Origin: an uncultured Actinomycetes bacterium
Lineage (GTDB): Bacteria; Actinomycetota; Acidimicrobiia; Acidimicrobiales; Microtrichaceae
Direction of reading: 5' to 3'
Assembly: GCA_903868545.1 (NCBI GenBank)
Contig: CAIPVR010000315.1
Span: forward strand, 1-42,203
DNA: 42,203 nucleotides
In this document: positions 29,849 through 37,898 of the stretch, in pieces
Position numbering within the stretch: position 1 is the first letter of the stretch
Layout of the letters: each line of letters begins with the position of its first letter
Notes under the pieces: generated by a model
The model's database searches: none
What the model was told of the DNA's origin: nothing
Seen by the model: only the letters and a program-made list of their open reading frames with translations
Position numbers and translations under genes: made by a program

Positions 29849-30772
29849 TCAACTGATGATCAAGCGGTAGATTCGCTCGAGGTCCTCGAGGTTCGCGAAG
29901 TCGATGACGACCTTGCCCCGCTTGGCCGACATGGTCACGTTCACCCTCGTGTCGAGGTGCCCGGCGAGCAACTCCTCGAGTTCCAGCAGGCCCGGCGGAC
30001 GGAGTGGCTCCCTCGGTTCCGGCTGGGGTGTGCCATCCTCCGACCGGTCCTCCGGCTGTGCGGTGTCGTCCCGACCCGCCTCCAGCTCGAGCCGCTCGCG
30101 GACGAGAGACTCCACGTCGCGGACGCTGAGTTGCTCGGCAACCGCCCGCTTGCCCAGGGCCTCCTGGTAGGCGCGGTCGGGATGGCCCAGCAGCGCCTTG
30201 GCGTGACCGGCCGACAGGAGGTTCTCCCCCACGAGGCGCTGGACCGCCGGCGGGAGCTGGAACAGACGGAGCAGGTTCGCCACGGCCGATCGGCTCCGCC
30301 CGACCCGCTGTGCCACCTGATCCTGCGTGTAACCGAAGTCCTCGATCAGCTCCTGGTAGGCCGCCGCCTCCTCGAGCGGGTTGAGGTCCTGACGGTGCAG
30401 GTTCTCCACCAACGCCTGCTCGAGGGACCCCACGTCGTCGGCGCCGCGGACCACCACGGGGATGGTCTGGAGACCGGCACGCTTGGCGGCGCGCCACCGG
30501 CGCTCCCCCGCGATGAGCTCGTAGCCCTCGTCGGACTGGCGGACCAGCACCGGTTGCAGGACCCCGAGCTCCTTCACCGACTCCGACAGCCCCTGGAGGG
30601 ACTCCTCGTCGAAGGTCCGCCGCGGCTGGTGCGGGTTCGGACGGATGGCGTCGACCGGAACCTCGAGGAGGCCCGGTCCGAGCGTCAACTCGTCGTCGGC
30701 GGCGGGCGAACTCTCGGTGCCGACCGGGATCAGCGAACTCAACCCCCGACCCAATCCTCCCTTACGCGCCAC
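29849..30772 (-). CDS. parB: Chromosome partitioning protein ParB
   Basis: A 307-residue protein. The CTP-binding N-terminal domain has PNPHQPRRTFDEESLQGL and the GERRWRAAK box (AGERRWRAAKRAGLQTIP); the ENLHRQDLNPLEEA segment and the helix-turn-helix TQDQVAQRVGRSRSAVANLL bind parS. The C-terminal dimer domain ends DFANLEDLERIYRLIIS. ParB spreads from parS to form the partition complex near the origin; two perfect parS sites lie about 1.2 kb upstream. GTG start at 30772, overlapping the parA end by 11 bp. A Pro/Glu/Asp-rich linker (PEDRSEDGTPQPEPREPLRP) precedes the dimer domain. Confidence 0.97.
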   Translation of the reverse strand: MARKGGLGRGLSSLIPVGTESSPAADDELTLGPGLLEVPVDAIRPNPHQPRRTFDEESLQGLSESVKELGVLQPVLVRQSDEGYELIAGERRWRAAKRAGLQTIPVVVRGADDVGSLEQALVENLHRQDLNPLEEAAAYQELIEDFGYTQDQVAQRVGRSRSAVANLLRLFQLPPAVQRLVGENLLSAGHAKALLGHPDRAYQEALGKRAVAEQLSVRDVESLVRERLELEAGRDDTAQPEDRSEDGTPQPEPREPLRPPGLLELEELLAGHLDTRVNVTMSAKRGKVVIDFANLEDLERIYRLIIS

Positions 30773-31841
30773 CGGAGACCTCCCGTGCCAGTTCCCGGTA
30801 GGCGACCGCTCCCCGGGAACTCGAGTCGAACGTCGTGATCGGCTGCCCGAAGGAGGGCGCCTCGGACAGCTTGATGTTCCGCGGGATCTTGTTGCGGAAG
30901 ACCCGGTCGCCGAAGTGCTCCTCCACCTCCCGGGCCACTTGATCGGCCAACCTCGTACGGCTGTCGTACATCACCAGCACGATGCCGCTGATGTGGAGCG
31001 CCGGATTGAGCTGCTTGCGGACCAGCTCCACGTTCCGCGTCAGCTGGGCGAGACCCTCCAGGGCGTAGTACTCGCACTGGATCGGCACGATCAGCTCGGT
31101 GGCGGCGGCGAGGCCGTTCACGGTGAGCAGCCCGAGTGACGGGGGGCAGTCGATGAGCACGTAGTCGTAGTCGTCGATCACCTCGGCCAGGGCATTCTTC
31201 AGTCGGAGCTCACGGCTGAGTGCCGGCACCAGTTCGATCTCCGCCCCTGCCAGATCGAGGCTCGCAGCCCCGACGAAGAGGTTGCGCATCTCCGTCGGCT
31301 CGATCGCGTCCTCCAGCGGGACATCGTGCAGCAGCACGTCGTACATGTTGTGATCGAGGTTCCGGTAGTTGATCCCGAGCCCGGTGGTCGCGTTCCCCTG
31401 GGGATCCAGGTCGATCACCAGGGTCCGGAGGTCGCGTTCCGCCAGAGCTGCTCCGAGGTTCACCGTGGTGGTGGTCTTGCCGACGCCACCCTTCTGGTTC
31501 GCAATGGCGATGATCCGCGGCAACGGCGGAATCACCCGGGTCGCCCGGGCGGTCGGCGACGGCTCAGGGTCGGCCTGGCGCCCGGCGGGCTCCATCTCCG
31601 GGGGTTCGGCCGCACTCGACGCCGGCGCCGGCGACTCGAGTTCGTCCGTCGCCACGTTCACGTGGTCGGCAGGGGTCGCAGCCTCCCGACCCTCCTCCCG
31701 ATTCTCGACGGCGTCGCCCGCACGATCCCACGATGCGGCGGGCACCCCCTCGGGCCGGTCGGTGCCGGCGGTCAGGTCGTTCACTCCGGACCCTGCGGCG
31801 TCCGGTGGCTGCTCACCCGACTGGCTCGGGGCATCGGACAT
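30762..31841 (-). CDS. parA: Chromosome partitioning ATPase ParA with a long disordered N terminus
   Basis: A 359-residue protein. The deviant Walker A is IIAIANQKGGVGKTTTTVNL at about residue 110; DLDPQGNATTGLG, DCPPSLGLLTVNGL and VMYDSRTRLADQVAREVEEH follow, as in ParA/Soj. The first 100 residues are unusual: acidic, Pro/Ala/Glu-rich and without predicted structure. ParA usually starts shortly before the Walker box. The ATG at 31841 has GGAGGACGG just upstream, so the extension is likely real. With ParB it moves the newly copied origins apart and binds DNA non-specifically when ATP-bound. It follows rsmG across a 348-bp gap that holds the parS sites. Confidence 0.96.
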   Translation of the reverse strand: MSDAPSQSGEQPPDAAGSGVNDLTAGTDRPEGVPAASWDRAGDAVENREEGREAATPADHVNVATDELESPAPASSAAEPPEMEPAGRQADPEPSPTARATRVIPPLPRIIAIANQKGGVGKTTTTVNLGAALAERDLRTLVIDLDPQGNATTGLGINYRNLDHNMYDVLLHDVPLEDAIEPTEMRNLFVGAASLDLAGAEIELVPALSRELRLKNALAEVIDDYDYVLIDCPPSLGLLTVNGLAAATELIVPIQCEYYALEGLAQLTRNVELVRKQLNPALHISGIVLVMYDSRTRLADQVAREVEEHFGDRVFRNKIPRNIKLSEAPSFGQPITTFDSSSRGAVAYRELAREVSGGA

Positions 31842-31948
31842 CCGTCCTCCATGGCTGCAGTCGGCAGGAATCGTCCCCGATCGGGGAGCGGCGCCCATCC
31901 TCGCCGGTCCGGTCCGGCGGGTCAAGGATCCTCACCGACACACACTCG

Positions 31949-31964
31949 TGTTCCACGTGGAACA
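31949..31964. promoter_or_regulatory. parS site 1
   Basis: The perfect 16-bp palindrome TGTTCCACGTGGAACA, one change per half from the general TGTTTCACGTGAAACA. It lies about 108 bp upstream of the parA start in the 348-bp parA-rsmG gap (31842-32189), which has no gene and otherwise holds only a 14-bp palindrome at 32154-32167. Confidence 0.92.
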
Positions 31965-32082
31965 CGACAAGCGTGTCGGCTCCCGCAGCCGAGGGCGGAG
32001 ACCCATCACCGACACCCGGGTCACCCGCGACACCACGATGTGATCAGCTCCGACCCGGTCCGACCCGGTGGCCCTCGCCCGG

Positions 32083-32098
32083 TGTTCCACGTGGAACA
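32083..32098. promoter_or_regulatory. parS site 2
   Basis: Identical to site 1, TGTTCCACGTGGAACA, centre-to-centre 134 bp away. A ParB nucleation pair this near parAB would also allow ParB to affect parA transcription. Confidence 0.92.
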
Positions 32099-32153
32099 GC
32101 GGGAGCGGTGCCGGTGCCGTCGAACCCGACGTCGGCGGAGTCGGTCCGAGCGA

Positions 32154-32167
32154 GTGCTGGCCAGCAC
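32154..32167 (-). terminator. Small palindrome after rsmG
   Basis: GTGCTGGCCAGCAC is a perfect 14-bp palindrome 23 bp past the rsmG stop. As RNA it folds as GTGCT/AGCAC around GGCC. It may be a weak terminator. Confidence 0.35.
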
Positions 32168-32189
32168 CTGACGTCGTGCGCCGCCGGTG

Positions 32190-32819
32190 TCAGAACAGGG
32201 GTCGTTTCGTGGGACGACCCGACCGACGGGGATAGACGTCCGTGACCGGCGAGGTGAGGACCAGTTCCTGCACGGTCGCTCCGTCCGAGCTGTATCGGGA
32301 ACCGACCTCGAGCCCGAGGAGCGCGAGCCCGGCAGCCGGCCACCGCAACGGGTCGGGCGGACCGGGTGGTTCGCTGACCAGGAGGGATCCGTTGACCGCC
32401 AGGAATCCCGCCGCGCATTCTGCCGTCACGGCCGGGGGACCGAACGACCGTGCCGTGACCACATCGAACCGGGCCCGCAGGTCCGGAAACCGGGCCGCGT
32501 CCTCCGCCCGCGCCCGGACCACGGTCACGGCCGTGGCACGACCGAGTCGATCCAAGGCGGTCCGGAGCACGGCGCACCGTCGCTCCTGCGCGTCGAGCAG
32601 AGTGAGGTCGAGGTCGGGCCGCTCGGCTGCGAGAACCAGCCCGGGAAGACCTCCGCCCGAGCCCATGTCGAGGACCCGGGCGGATGAGGGGATCGCCCGG
32701 GCGAAGACACGGGCGTTCTCGATGTGGACCTCCAGCGGTCCGTCACCCAGCAGGCCGAGCGACCGGCTGGTGGCGAGGGCCGCGACCAGTTCCGGGTCAG
32801 GTGCGGCTGCGGCGGTCAT
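32190..32819 (-). CDS. rsmG: 16S rRNA (guanine527-N7)-methyltransferase
   Basis: A 209-residue SAM methyltransferase (GidB): VLDMGSGGGLPGLVLAAERP as motif I, LTLLDAQERRCAVLRTAL as motif II, VRARAEDAA as motif III and FDVVTARSFGPPAVTAECAA as motif IV. It makes m7G527 in 16S rRNA; loss gives low-level streptomycin resistance in other species. The N-terminal part is shorter than in most RsmG proteins. The order jag-rsmG-parA-parB is conserved in bacteria. The ATG at 32819 has no strong ribosome-binding site; jag ends 67 bp upstream. Confidence 0.95.
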   Translation of the reverse strand: MTAAAAPDPELVAALATSRSLGLLGDGPLEVHIENARVFARAIPSSARVLDMGSGGGLPGLVLAAERPDLDLTLLDAQERRCAVLRTALDRLGRATAVTVVRARAEDAARFPDLRARFDVVTARSFGPPAVTAECAAGFLAVNGSLLVSEPPGPPDPLRWPAAGLALLGLEVGSRYSSDGATVQELVLTSPVTDVYPRRSGRPTKRPLF

Positions 32820-32886
32820 CTCGACCCCGGAACACCGACACGGACGACCGGCCCGAACCCCCTGGCACGGGGCACCGGGGATCCGG

Positions 32887-33780
32887 TCAGGCCGGCCGGA
32901 TCACGACCCGACGGCGGGGATCCTCACCGACAGAGCTGGACTCCACGCCGTCGAGCGAGGCAACCGTGTCGTGCACCACCTTGCGGTCGGCGCTCGACAT
33001 CACCTCGAACACCACCTCATCACCGGACTCGGTCACCTTGGTGGCGGCGTCGGTCACGAACGCGGCGAGGGCCTGCTTGCGCATCTCGCGGACGTTGGAC
33101 ACGTCCACCACCACCTTGCCGTGCTCACGACCGTCGGCCTGACGCTGGAGGACGTTTCGGCTGATCTCCTGGATCGCATCGACCGTGCCGAGACGAGGGC
33201 CGATCAGGAGACCCACTTCGCTGCCATCGATGTGGGCCGACACGATATCGTCCTCCACACTCACCTCGACCGTGGTGTCGAGCCCGAAGGCAGCGCCCAG
33301 GCCGGCCAGGAATTCCTCGATCGTGCTCGCCTGCTCAGCCGTGTCCATCTGCTCGCGCTCCTTCTTCGGGGCAGCCTCGGTGGCTGCCGTTCGCTCCTGC
33401 TGACCACCTGATTCACCCCGACGACCGTTTCGGCCGCCACCGGACGACTTCCGTGCCGATCCGCCGGAGGTCTGCTTCGCACCGGAGGACGAACGTTCGG
33501 CATCTGCATCCCGTGAGCCGCCGCCTGCGGCCGTCGCCTCATCCTTCTTGTCGCCACCGCGGCGGCGGCGCCGTTCCTGCTTCGGCCGGGGCGCCTTCGG
33601 GGCGATGCGGGCCCGGACACGCGCCTCTCCCCTGGTACGCCCGAACAGGCCCTGCCGCGGTTCTTCGAGAATCTCGAACTCCGCTTCGGACGCATCCACG
33701 CCCAGTTGGTCCAGGACCAGTTCCTTGGCCTGCTCGACGTCCTTACCCTTGGTCTCGACCCACTCCACGGTGGAACTCAC
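32887..33780 (-). CDS. jag: RNA-binding protein Jag/KhpB
   Basis: A 297-residue protein in three parts. The Jag-N domain (STVEWVETKGKDVEQAKELV to EEPRQGLFGRTRGEARVRAR) is at residues 1-60. A long basic and Gly/Ser/Glu-rich linker spans about 61-150. The KH domain has GLLIGPRLGTVDAIQEI, and the R3H end has SSADRKVVHDTVASLDGV, keeping the R-x-x-x-H signature. KhpB binds many RNAs with KhpA and affects cell elongation in Gram-positives. The start GTG overlaps the yidC stop (GTGA), so membrane insertase and RNA-binding protein are coupled. The linker of about 90 residues is longer than in firmicute Jag. Confidence 0.94.
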   Translation of the reverse strand: MSSTVEWVETKGKDVEQAKELVLDQLGVDASEAEFEILEEPRQGLFGRTRGEARVRARIAPKAPRPKQERRRRRGGDKKDEATAAGGGSRDADAERSSSGAKQTSGGSARKSSGGGRNGRRGESGGQQERTAATEAAPKKEREQMDTAEQASTIEEFLAGLGAAFGLDTTVEVSVEDDIVSAHIDGSEVGLLIGPRLGTVDAIQEISRNVLQRQADGREHGKVVVDVSNVREMRKQALAAFVTDAATKVTESGDEVVFEVMSSADRKVVHDTVASLDGVESSSVGEDPRRRVVIRPA

Positions 33781-34946
33781 CCCTTCTGACTGTTGTCGTT
33801 ACGACCGTCGGTCGCCCGCGGTTCACCGGACTTGCGGCCGCTGGATCGGGTGGTACTGGTTCCCGACTTGCGACCCGCTGCGTTCTGCTTCGCTCGCTGG
33901 CTCTTGACCGATGAACCGGCCCCGTTCTTCGAAGCGGCGGCACCCTTGCCGGCTCCCGAGCCCTTCGCGGAACCACCGGCCTTGGCGGAAGCACTGCCCT
34001 TCGCAGTAGCACTGCCCTTCGCGGGACCGGAACCCTTGCCGCCGCCGTCGGTGTCGGCGATCTCGGCAGTGGCCTTCTTTCCCTTGGGCGTGGCCTCGGT
34101 GGCGGTCGTCTCGATCGGGCCCGTCGCCTTCTCCTTGGAGTAGATGCTCCGGGTGATGTAGGCGTTGGTGCCGATCCGACAGAAGTTCTGGGTGCACCAG
34201 TAGAGAGCCAGGCCGGAGGGGAACCCGAAGGAGAACACCGGCAGGAAGAAGGGCATGATCTTCATGATCGCCTGCTGCTGCGGGTTCACGCTGGCGTTGT
34301 CCTTGTTGCGGGCCTGCAGCTGTCGGTTCTGGTAGATGCCGGTGACCAGGATGACCAGCAGGAGGAAGAGGTAGGGCAGGGCGACCAGCAGGCCGTTCCT
34401 CAACGCCTCGGAGGCCGACAACGACAGGTCCATGCCGAGGAACTTCATGGTGTTCGTCTGCGACAGGGACTGGTAGAGCTCGGTCCCGGTGTTCAGGTGC
34501 TGCGGACGGAAGTTCTGGTCCGTGAAGATCCACGGGGTCAGTTCCTGCGCCCGCTGGACCTGGCCGCCGATGTGGCCGATCCCGCTCCCGAGGCCGCCGG
34601 CGCGGGTGGTGAGCCCGCGGAGCAACTGGTACATGATGATGAACACCGGCATCTGGGCCAGGATCGGGAGACAGCCCCCGAGCGGGTTGATGGAGTTCTC
34701 CTTGTAGAACTTCATCAACTCCTCGTTGAGCTTCTCCCGGTCGTTCTTGTACTTCGCCTGGAGACGCTTCATCTCCGGCTGGAGCCGCTGCATCTGCAGC
34801 ATCGATCGGGTGCTCTTCACGGTGAGCGGGGTGATGAGGACCATCACCAGCACCGTGAGCAACATGATCGACAGGCCGTAGCTCGGTATCAACGTGTAGA
34901 AGAAGTTGAGTACCGAGCCCAGCAGGTCGAAGAACCCTTCGAACAT
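33777..34946 (-). CDS. yidC: Membrane protein insertase YidC
   Basis: A 389-residue Oxa1/Alb3/YidC protein. Helix one (LLGSVLNFFYTLIPSYGLSI), the coiled hairpin TRSMLQMQRLQPEMKRLQAK, PLGGCLPILAQMPVFIIMYQ, a helix near LVALPYLFLLLVILVTGIYQ and FFLPVFSFGFPSGLALYWCT give the conserved five-helix core without the large periplasmic domain. The ATG at 34946 shares its A with the yidD stop. The C-terminal 110 residues are a very basic low-complexity tail made of Lys-Gly-Ser-Ala units (GSATAKGSASAKAGGSAKGS), fit for contact with ribosomal RNA. The tail is unusually long, even for actinobacteria (family knowledge). Confidence 0.97.
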   Translation of the reverse strand: MFEGFFDLLGSVLNFFYTLIPSYGLSIMLLTVLVMVLITPLTVKSTRSMLQMQRLQPEMKRLQAKYKNDREKLNEELMKFYKENSINPLGGCLPILAQMPVFIIMYQLLRGLTTRAGGLGSGIGHIGGQVQRAQELTPWIFTDQNFRPQHLNTGTELYQSLSQTNTMKFLGMDLSLSASEALRNGLLVALPYLFLLLVILVTGIYQNRQLQARNKDNASVNPQQQAIMKIMPFFLPVFSFGFPSGLALYWCTQNFCRIGTNAYITRSIYSKEKATGPIETTATEATPKGKKATAEIADTDGGGKGSGPAKGSATAKGSASAKAGGSAKGSGAGKGAAASKNGAGSSVKSQRAKQNAAGRKSGTSTTRSSGRKSGEPRATDGRNDNSQKG

Positions 34947-35272
34947 CAGGCGGCCTTCCGGTCGGGGACGGGGTCGTAGCCCTGGGTTCCCCAGGGATGA
35001 CAACGGGAGAGCCGGCGAACGGCCAGCCAGGAGCCACGGACGGCACCGTGCAGCTGGAGCGCCTCCACCGCGTAGGTCGAACAACTCGGGACGTGCCGAC
35101 AGGGGGAGGGACGACCGCTCGCAGCCATCTGGTAGATCCGGACGAGCCCGATCAGCGGCCTCGCCGGCAGCGAGCCACGGGGCGTCGCCGAAGCGGGAGC
35201 GGTTCGGTCGGCCTCCCCGGGGCCGACTGAAGTGACGCCTGTCACATCGGAGGGTTCGGACGTCTCATGCAC
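34946..35272 (-). CDS. yidD: Membrane protein insertion efficiency factor YidD
   Basis: A 108-residue protein. The conserved YidD core is [64 protein letters not shown]. The first 38 residues are a polar extension not seen in short YidD proteins. Three cysteines in the core are conserved in the family. YidD helps YidC insert proteins. Start GTG at 35272, overlapping the rnpA end by 8 bp; the stop shares a base with the yidC start. Confidence 0.94.
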   Translation of the reverse strand: MHETSEPSDVTGVTSVGPGEADRTAPASATPRGSLPARPLIGLVRIYQMAASGRPSPCRHVPSCSTYAVEALQLHGAVRGSWLAVRRLSRCHPWGTQGYDPVPDRKAA

Positions 35273-35609
35273 GGCCGGCGGGCCCCTCGTTGAGGACTCG
35301 GTCCATCCGCTGCGCCAGGTCGGCGACCCCGAGCCGTTCGACGCCGGGCCGGGCCACGATCAGGCACCAGACCGCAGGGAAGCGGTCACGACGGTCGAGG
35401 TCGCGGGCCGCCGCCCGCATCCTCCGGCGGACACCGTTGCGGACCACTGCCGAACCCACCGAGCGAGGGATCGCGAAGGCAAGGCCACCCACGGCGGGAT
35501 CGTCGGGGCCGACCGGGAGGACGACCAGTGAGACCGGACCGCTGCGATGCCGAGCACCGTGCTCACGGAGCCTGCGGAAGACCGCACGCGACCTGATCCG
35601 GCCGATCAA
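35265..35609 (-). CDS. rnpA: Ribonuclease P protein component
   Basis: A 114-residue basic protein with the RNR-like motif [20 protein letters not shown] and the start [20 protein letters not shown]. It binds the RNase P RNA and helps it process the 5' ends of precursor tRNAs. The start codon is TTG at 35609, overlapping the rpmH stop (TTGA). The order rpmH-rnpA-yidD-yidC is near universal. Confidence 0.95.
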   Translation of the reverse strand: MIGRIRSRAVFRRLREHGARHRSGPVSLVVLPVGPDDPAVGGLAFAIPRSVGSAVVRNGVRRRMRAAARDLDRRDRFPAVWCLIVARPGVERLGVADLAQRMDRVLNEGPAGRA

Positions 35610-35740
35610 GCCGACAGCTGGTGGCGGCCCTTGCGCCGGCGGTTCTTCAGGATGGCGCGCCCGGCGCGGGTGGACATCCGGTGCCGGAAGCCGTGCTTGC
35701 GGGCACGACGCCGGTTGTTGGGCTGGTAGGTGCGCTTCAC
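35606..35740 (-). CDS. rpmH: 50S ribosomal protein L34
   Basis: A 44-residue basic protein: [20 protein letters not shown], then [20 protein letters not shown]. Length and sequence are typical of L34. GTG start at 35740 with a CGGAG box 5 nt upstream. It is the first gene of the minus-strand rpmH-parB run, diverging from dnaA across the origin. Confidence 0.98.
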   Translation of the reverse strand: MKRTYQPNNRRRARKHGFRHRMSTRAGRAILKNRRRKGRHQLSA

Positions 35741-36170
35741 GTCGACTCCGTGCTTCTCCGACGGCCGATGCCGCCCTGGTGCCCGGGAAGGGTCCCGGTT
35801 GCGGAGTCGTCGTCGGCGACGAGGGGCCCGGCCCGTCGGCCCGTCAGCAGGCCGCTCCGCAGGTCGTCGAGCCGGTGGGGCACGACGACCGAACCACGGT
35901 ACTGCCGGGGGGATCACCGGCGCCAGTACCGACCCGATCAGCCGGTCATCCCGCTCGTCGAGACACGCTGCGTGGTGAGAGGGCCACTTCCTGTTCTGAG
36001 ACGCTGGTCACAACTTGGAGTTGCAGCGGGGAATCCTCATGACTACGTTGCCCGGACCGGGGCGTCACGACAGCGTGATCCACACCCCCGGAAGCCTGCA
36101 ATGACGCCGGTACCGCTCATTTTCCACAGATGTGGACGTCGTTGTGGATGAACTCGCAGGGAGGCCGGCC
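35741..36170. other. Origin region, rpmH-dnaA gap
   Basis: 430 bp without a gene. It holds the rpmH leader, a dnaA promoter (36021-36049) and DnaA-box-like sites at 36076-36084 (TGATCCACA), 36120-36128 (TTTTCCACA) and 36143-36151 (TGTGGATGA, reverse). There is no strongly AT-rich stretch. With the gap after dnaA it forms a bipartite origin candidate. Confidence 0.7.
36021..36049 (+). promoter_or_regulatory. dnaA promoter
   Basis: TTGCAG (36021-36026), a 17-nt spacer and TACGTT (36044-36049). Transcription would start near 36056, so the DnaA-box-like sites downstream lie in the 5' leader, which suits autoregulation. Confidence 0.6.
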
Positions 36171-37565
36171 GTGGTGGTGGCTGATGGACCAGAGGTCTGG
36201 GACCAGGTCGCGCCGGTGCTCTCGGCCCAGGTCAGTGACGCTGTCTGGAGTTCGACCTTCCAGGACGTCCGCGGTACGGACCTCGTCGACGACGTGCTCA
36301 CCATCACGGTGCCGAGCCAGCTCGCCCGTCAACGCATCGAGACCCGCTATCTCGGCCTGATGCAGGCGGCGCTCGCGGACGCTGGCTTCCCCGATCTCGG
36401 CCTCGTCGTGGAGGTCGAGATCGATGACATCCGCCCGGAGTTCGAGGTCGTCGACCTCACCGACACCGAGCCCGATGCCGAGGACCAGGCCGACGGACCG
36501 GACCGACGGGCCCCGGCCGAACGACGCTCCCAGGAACCGGCGGGCCGCCGCTACACCTTCGACTCGTTCGTGATCGGGCCCTCGAACCGCTTCGCCCATG
36601 CCGCTGCCCTGTCCGTGGCCGAAACACCGGCACGCAGCTACAACCCCCTGTTCATCTACGGCGGCGCAGGGCTCGGCAAGACCCACCTGCTGCAGGCGAT
36701 CGCCTCGTACGTCCGGGAGAACTACCCCGGCTACCGGGTGCGCTACATCTCCACCGAGACGCTCCTCAACGAGTTCGTCGATGCGATCCGCAAGAACGCG
36801 CAACCCGAGTTCAAGCGGCGGTACCGGGAGATCGACGTGCTGCTCGTGGACGACATCCAGTTCATGGAGGGCAAGGAGCAGCTCCAGGAGGAGTTCTTCC
36901 ACACGTTCAACACCCTCCACGACGCGCAGCGTCAGATCGTCCTGTCGTCGGACCGAGCGCCCGACGCGATCGCCACGCTCGAGGATCGGCTCCGCAGCCG
37001 CTTCAAGATGGGGCTGATCACCGACATCCAGCCCCCGGACTTCGAGACGCGGCTGGCCATTCTCCAGAAGAAGGGGGAGCAGGCCGGTTCCCGGGTGCCG
37101 GCCGACGTCCTCAACTTCATCGCCACGAACGTGACGTACAACATCCGCGAGCTCGAGGGGGCGCTGATCCGGGTGAGCGCGTACGCCACGCTGAACGACA
37201 CCGAGCTCACGGTCGAACTGGCCGGCGAGATCCTCGCCGACACGATCAGCTCCACGAAGCCCCGCCAGATCACCCCGGCGTTCATCCTCGAGAAGACCGC
37301 CGAGATGTTCGGACTCGACATCGAACAGCTGCAGTCCAGGAGCCGTACGAGGGACCTGGTGCACGCCCGGCAGATCGGCATGTACGTCTGCCGTGAGCTC
37401 ACGGATCTCTCCTACCCGCAGATCGGCAAGGAGTTCGGCGGTCGGGACCACACCACGGTCATCCACGCCTACGAGAAGGTCTCCACCCGGATGAAGGACC
37501 GTCGCAAGACCTACGAGGACGTCACCTCCCTCATCCAGCAGATCCTCGCCGGCGGACAGGCCTGA
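36171..37565 (+). CDS. dnaA: Chromosomal replication initiator protein DnaA
   Basis: A 464-residue protein with the four usual domains: domain I (EVWDQVAPVLSAQVSDAVWS), a short acidic linker II, the AAA+ domain III with Walker A GGAGLGKTHLLQAI, Walker B VLLVDDIQF and an ATP-sensing arginine region, and domain IV with the signature YPQIGKEFGGRDHTTVIHA. DnaA opens oriC. I chose the GTG at 36171 because AGGGAGG lies 6 nt upstream. Longer in-frame GTG starts at 36132 and 36144 have no ribosome-binding site and would put a DnaA box into coding sequence. Confidence 0.97.
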   Translation: MVVADGPEVWDQVAPVLSAQVSDAVWSSTFQDVRGTDLVDDVLTITVPSQLARQRIETRYLGLMQAALADAGFPDLGLVVEVEIDDIRPEFEVVDLTDTEPDAEDQADGPDRRAPAERRSQEPAGRRYTFDSFVIGPSNRFAHAAALSVAETPARSYNPLFIYGGAGLGKTHLLQAIASYVRENYPGYRVRYISTETLLNEFVDAIRKNAQPEFKRRYREIDVLLVDDIQFMEGKEQLQEEFFHTFNTLHDAQRQIVLSSDRAPDAIATLEDRLRSRFKMGLITDIQPPDFETRLAILQKKGEQAGSRVPADVLNFIATNVTYNIRELEGALIRVSAYATLNDTELTVELAGEILADTISSTKPRQITPAFILEKTAEMFGLDIEQLQSRSRTRDLVHARQIGMYVCRELTDLSYPQIGKEFGGRDHTTVIHAYEKVSTRMKDRRKTYEDVTSLIQQILAGGQA

Positions 37566-37898
37566 TCCCGCCCCGGTCACCCTGCACGTTCGTTCCCGCT
37601 CGTCGCCTGGTCCGGCCGGGAGGTGGATCGCGCGGTGGACGACCCGCCGGGGGAGTGGGATCGCGTTGTCGGAAGGACAGCGGTCGCGCTGTGCACGAAG
37701 CCCCGCAACCGACGCGTCGTCCACAGGCGCCGACGAATCACAACGTTGTCACGGGGACGGAGGCGCGGAGCCTGTGGACCGGCGCGGCCCGCCGTTGCAG
37801 GCCTGCGCTAGGTTTCCCACAATCCACAGTCCCTACAACTACTGCCACTGGTTGGACAACGAGGACGGCAACAGCAGTGGTGGAAAGCGAGACCGGCC
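37566..37898. other. Origin of replication, dnaA-dnaN gap
   Basis: 333 bp without a gene, the usual oriC place in actinobacteria. DnaA-box-like sites are TCGTCCACA (37717-37725), TGTGGACCG in reverse (37773-37781), TTTCCCACA (37813-37821) and CAATCCACA (37820-37828). A perfect 10-bp palindrome ACAACGTTGT lies at 37740-37749. The least GC-rich part is 37805-37875, near TTTCCCACAATCCACAG and CTACAACTACTG, which may be the unwinding element. Fewer exact boxes are present than in Streptomyces origins. Confidence 0.75.

Noticed and set aside
31654-31668. Third parS near the parA 5' end
   Set aside because: Only the CACGTG centre with partial arms is present, within coding sequence.
36132-36170. 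Earlier GTG starts for dnaA
   Set aside because: They lack a ribosome-binding site and would place a DnaA box inside the coding region.
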